DNA of 5,710 nt, from positions 1 to 5,710 of the forward strand of contig DONH01000348.1 in NCBI GenBank assembly GCA_003509235.1, given 5' to 3'. This DNA comes from Planctomycetaceae bacterium. GTDB taxonomy: Bacteria > Planctomycetota > Planctomycetia > Pirellulales > UBA1268. Below, piece by piece: positions 5,271 to 5,710 of the stretch (position 1 is its first letter; every line of letters begins with the position of its first letter). The translations under genes and the position numbers were made by a program. Below the pieces are notes generated by a model that saw only the letters and a list, made by a program, of their open reading frames with translations, was not told the origin of the DNA and searched no databases.

Positions 5271-5710
5271 ATGAACACACGTTTTTCTTTTTTGTTCCTG
5301 GTGTTATGTGTTGTATTTGGCGTTGGATTCGCTACAGCACATGAGAACGTTGAGAAATTACGACATTGGGAAATTCCAAGTAAAGACCCGGACAGAATTA
5401 TTTTAAATTTTCACGGTGATCCAGCTACTAAAAGAGCTGTTACGTGGAGAACGGATGCAACAGTAAAAAAGGGTTTAGCTCAAATTGCATTAGCTGGAGT
5501 TAATTCTAAATTTGCTGCTAAAGCAAAAACATATAAAGCAACTACTGAGCAATTTGATTTAGGTCTTTACAAATCTAACAACTCATTTGTAGTAAATTAT
5601 CACAGTATTATTTTTGAAGATTTAAAACCCAATTCGACATACGCTTACAGAGTTGGAGATGGTAAAAATTGGTCAGAGTGGATTCAATTTAAAACAGCTA
5701 ATGATCAGTA
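5271..5710 (+). CDS. Purple acid phosphatase-like exported protein, N-terminal part (runs off window)
   Basis: The frame is open from the ATG at 5271 to the window end and gives 146 residues. A signal peptide is clear (MNTRFSFLFLVLCVVFGVGFATA, cleavage near residue 23). The rest resembles the fibronectin type III-like domain that precedes the metallophosphoesterase domain in purple acid phosphatases: PDRIILNFHGDPA (40-52), RAVTWRTDA (55-63), then SIIFEDLKPNSTYAYRVGDG (112-131) and WSEWIQFKTA (134-143), the usual 'L.P.T.Y.YRVG......S....F.TA' pattern. The metal-binding domain would lie beyond the edge, so activity cannot be confirmed; such enzymes release phosphate from esters outside the cytoplasm. 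The alternative ATG at 5253 would add six residues that spoil the signal peptide. From about codon 43 the codons turn strongly to A/T endings (18 of 104 end in G or C). It is divergent from the TIM-barrel operon. Confidence 0.8.
   Translation, partial: MNTRFSFLFLVLCVVFGVGFATAHENVEKLRHWEIPSKDPDRIILNFHGDPATKRAVTWRTDATVKKGLAQIALAGVNSKFAAKAKTYKATTEQFDLGLYKSNNSFVVNYHSIIFEDLKPNSTYAYRVGDGKNWSEWIQFKTANDQ

Overview
This looks like an ordinary stretch of a sulfatase-rich, probably marine bacterial genome, most likely Planctomycetota. The assignment is inferred from gene content, not from a marker gene: parts of two sulfatases, a Tat-exported sugar isomerase-like TIM-barrel protein, an exported lipase-like hydrolase and the start of an exported purple acid phosphatase-like protein, all at moderate GC. 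No RNA gene, CRISPR array, insertion sequence or defence locus was seen.

Layout. Bases 1-275 (+) hold the last 90 residues of a sulfatase, followed by a long AT-rich hairpin. Bases 276-632 have no credible gene but carry the hairpin, a 9-base direct repeat and a candidate promoter. A small exported protein of unknown function (633-989, +) and an exported alpha/beta hydrolase (1234-2223, +) follow. The hydrolase converges, with a 28-base gap, on a minus-strand cluster read from right to left: TIM-barrel protein (5139-4189), GNAT acetyltransferase (4164-3688) and a complete sulfatase (3643-2252). The gaps of 24 and 44 bases and shared strand suggest one operon. To the right, a 131-base divergent intergenic region with three dyad symmetries separates this operon from a plus-strand gene starting at 5271 and running off the window, whose N-terminal domain resembles that of purple acid phosphatases.

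How it may work together. The sulfatases and phosphatase-like protein would act outside the cytoplasm, removing sulfate or phosphate from polymers or small esters; the TIM-barrel protein, also exported, may act on the sugars released. This is inferred from family membership and signal peptides; no substrate can be read from the sequence. The lipase-like hydrolase and the small protein have no visible link to that role.

The most unusual signal is in the phosphatase-like gene: after about codon 42 its codon use turns strongly to A/T endings, unlike the other genes. I did not find a clear new system; the findings are modest leads.
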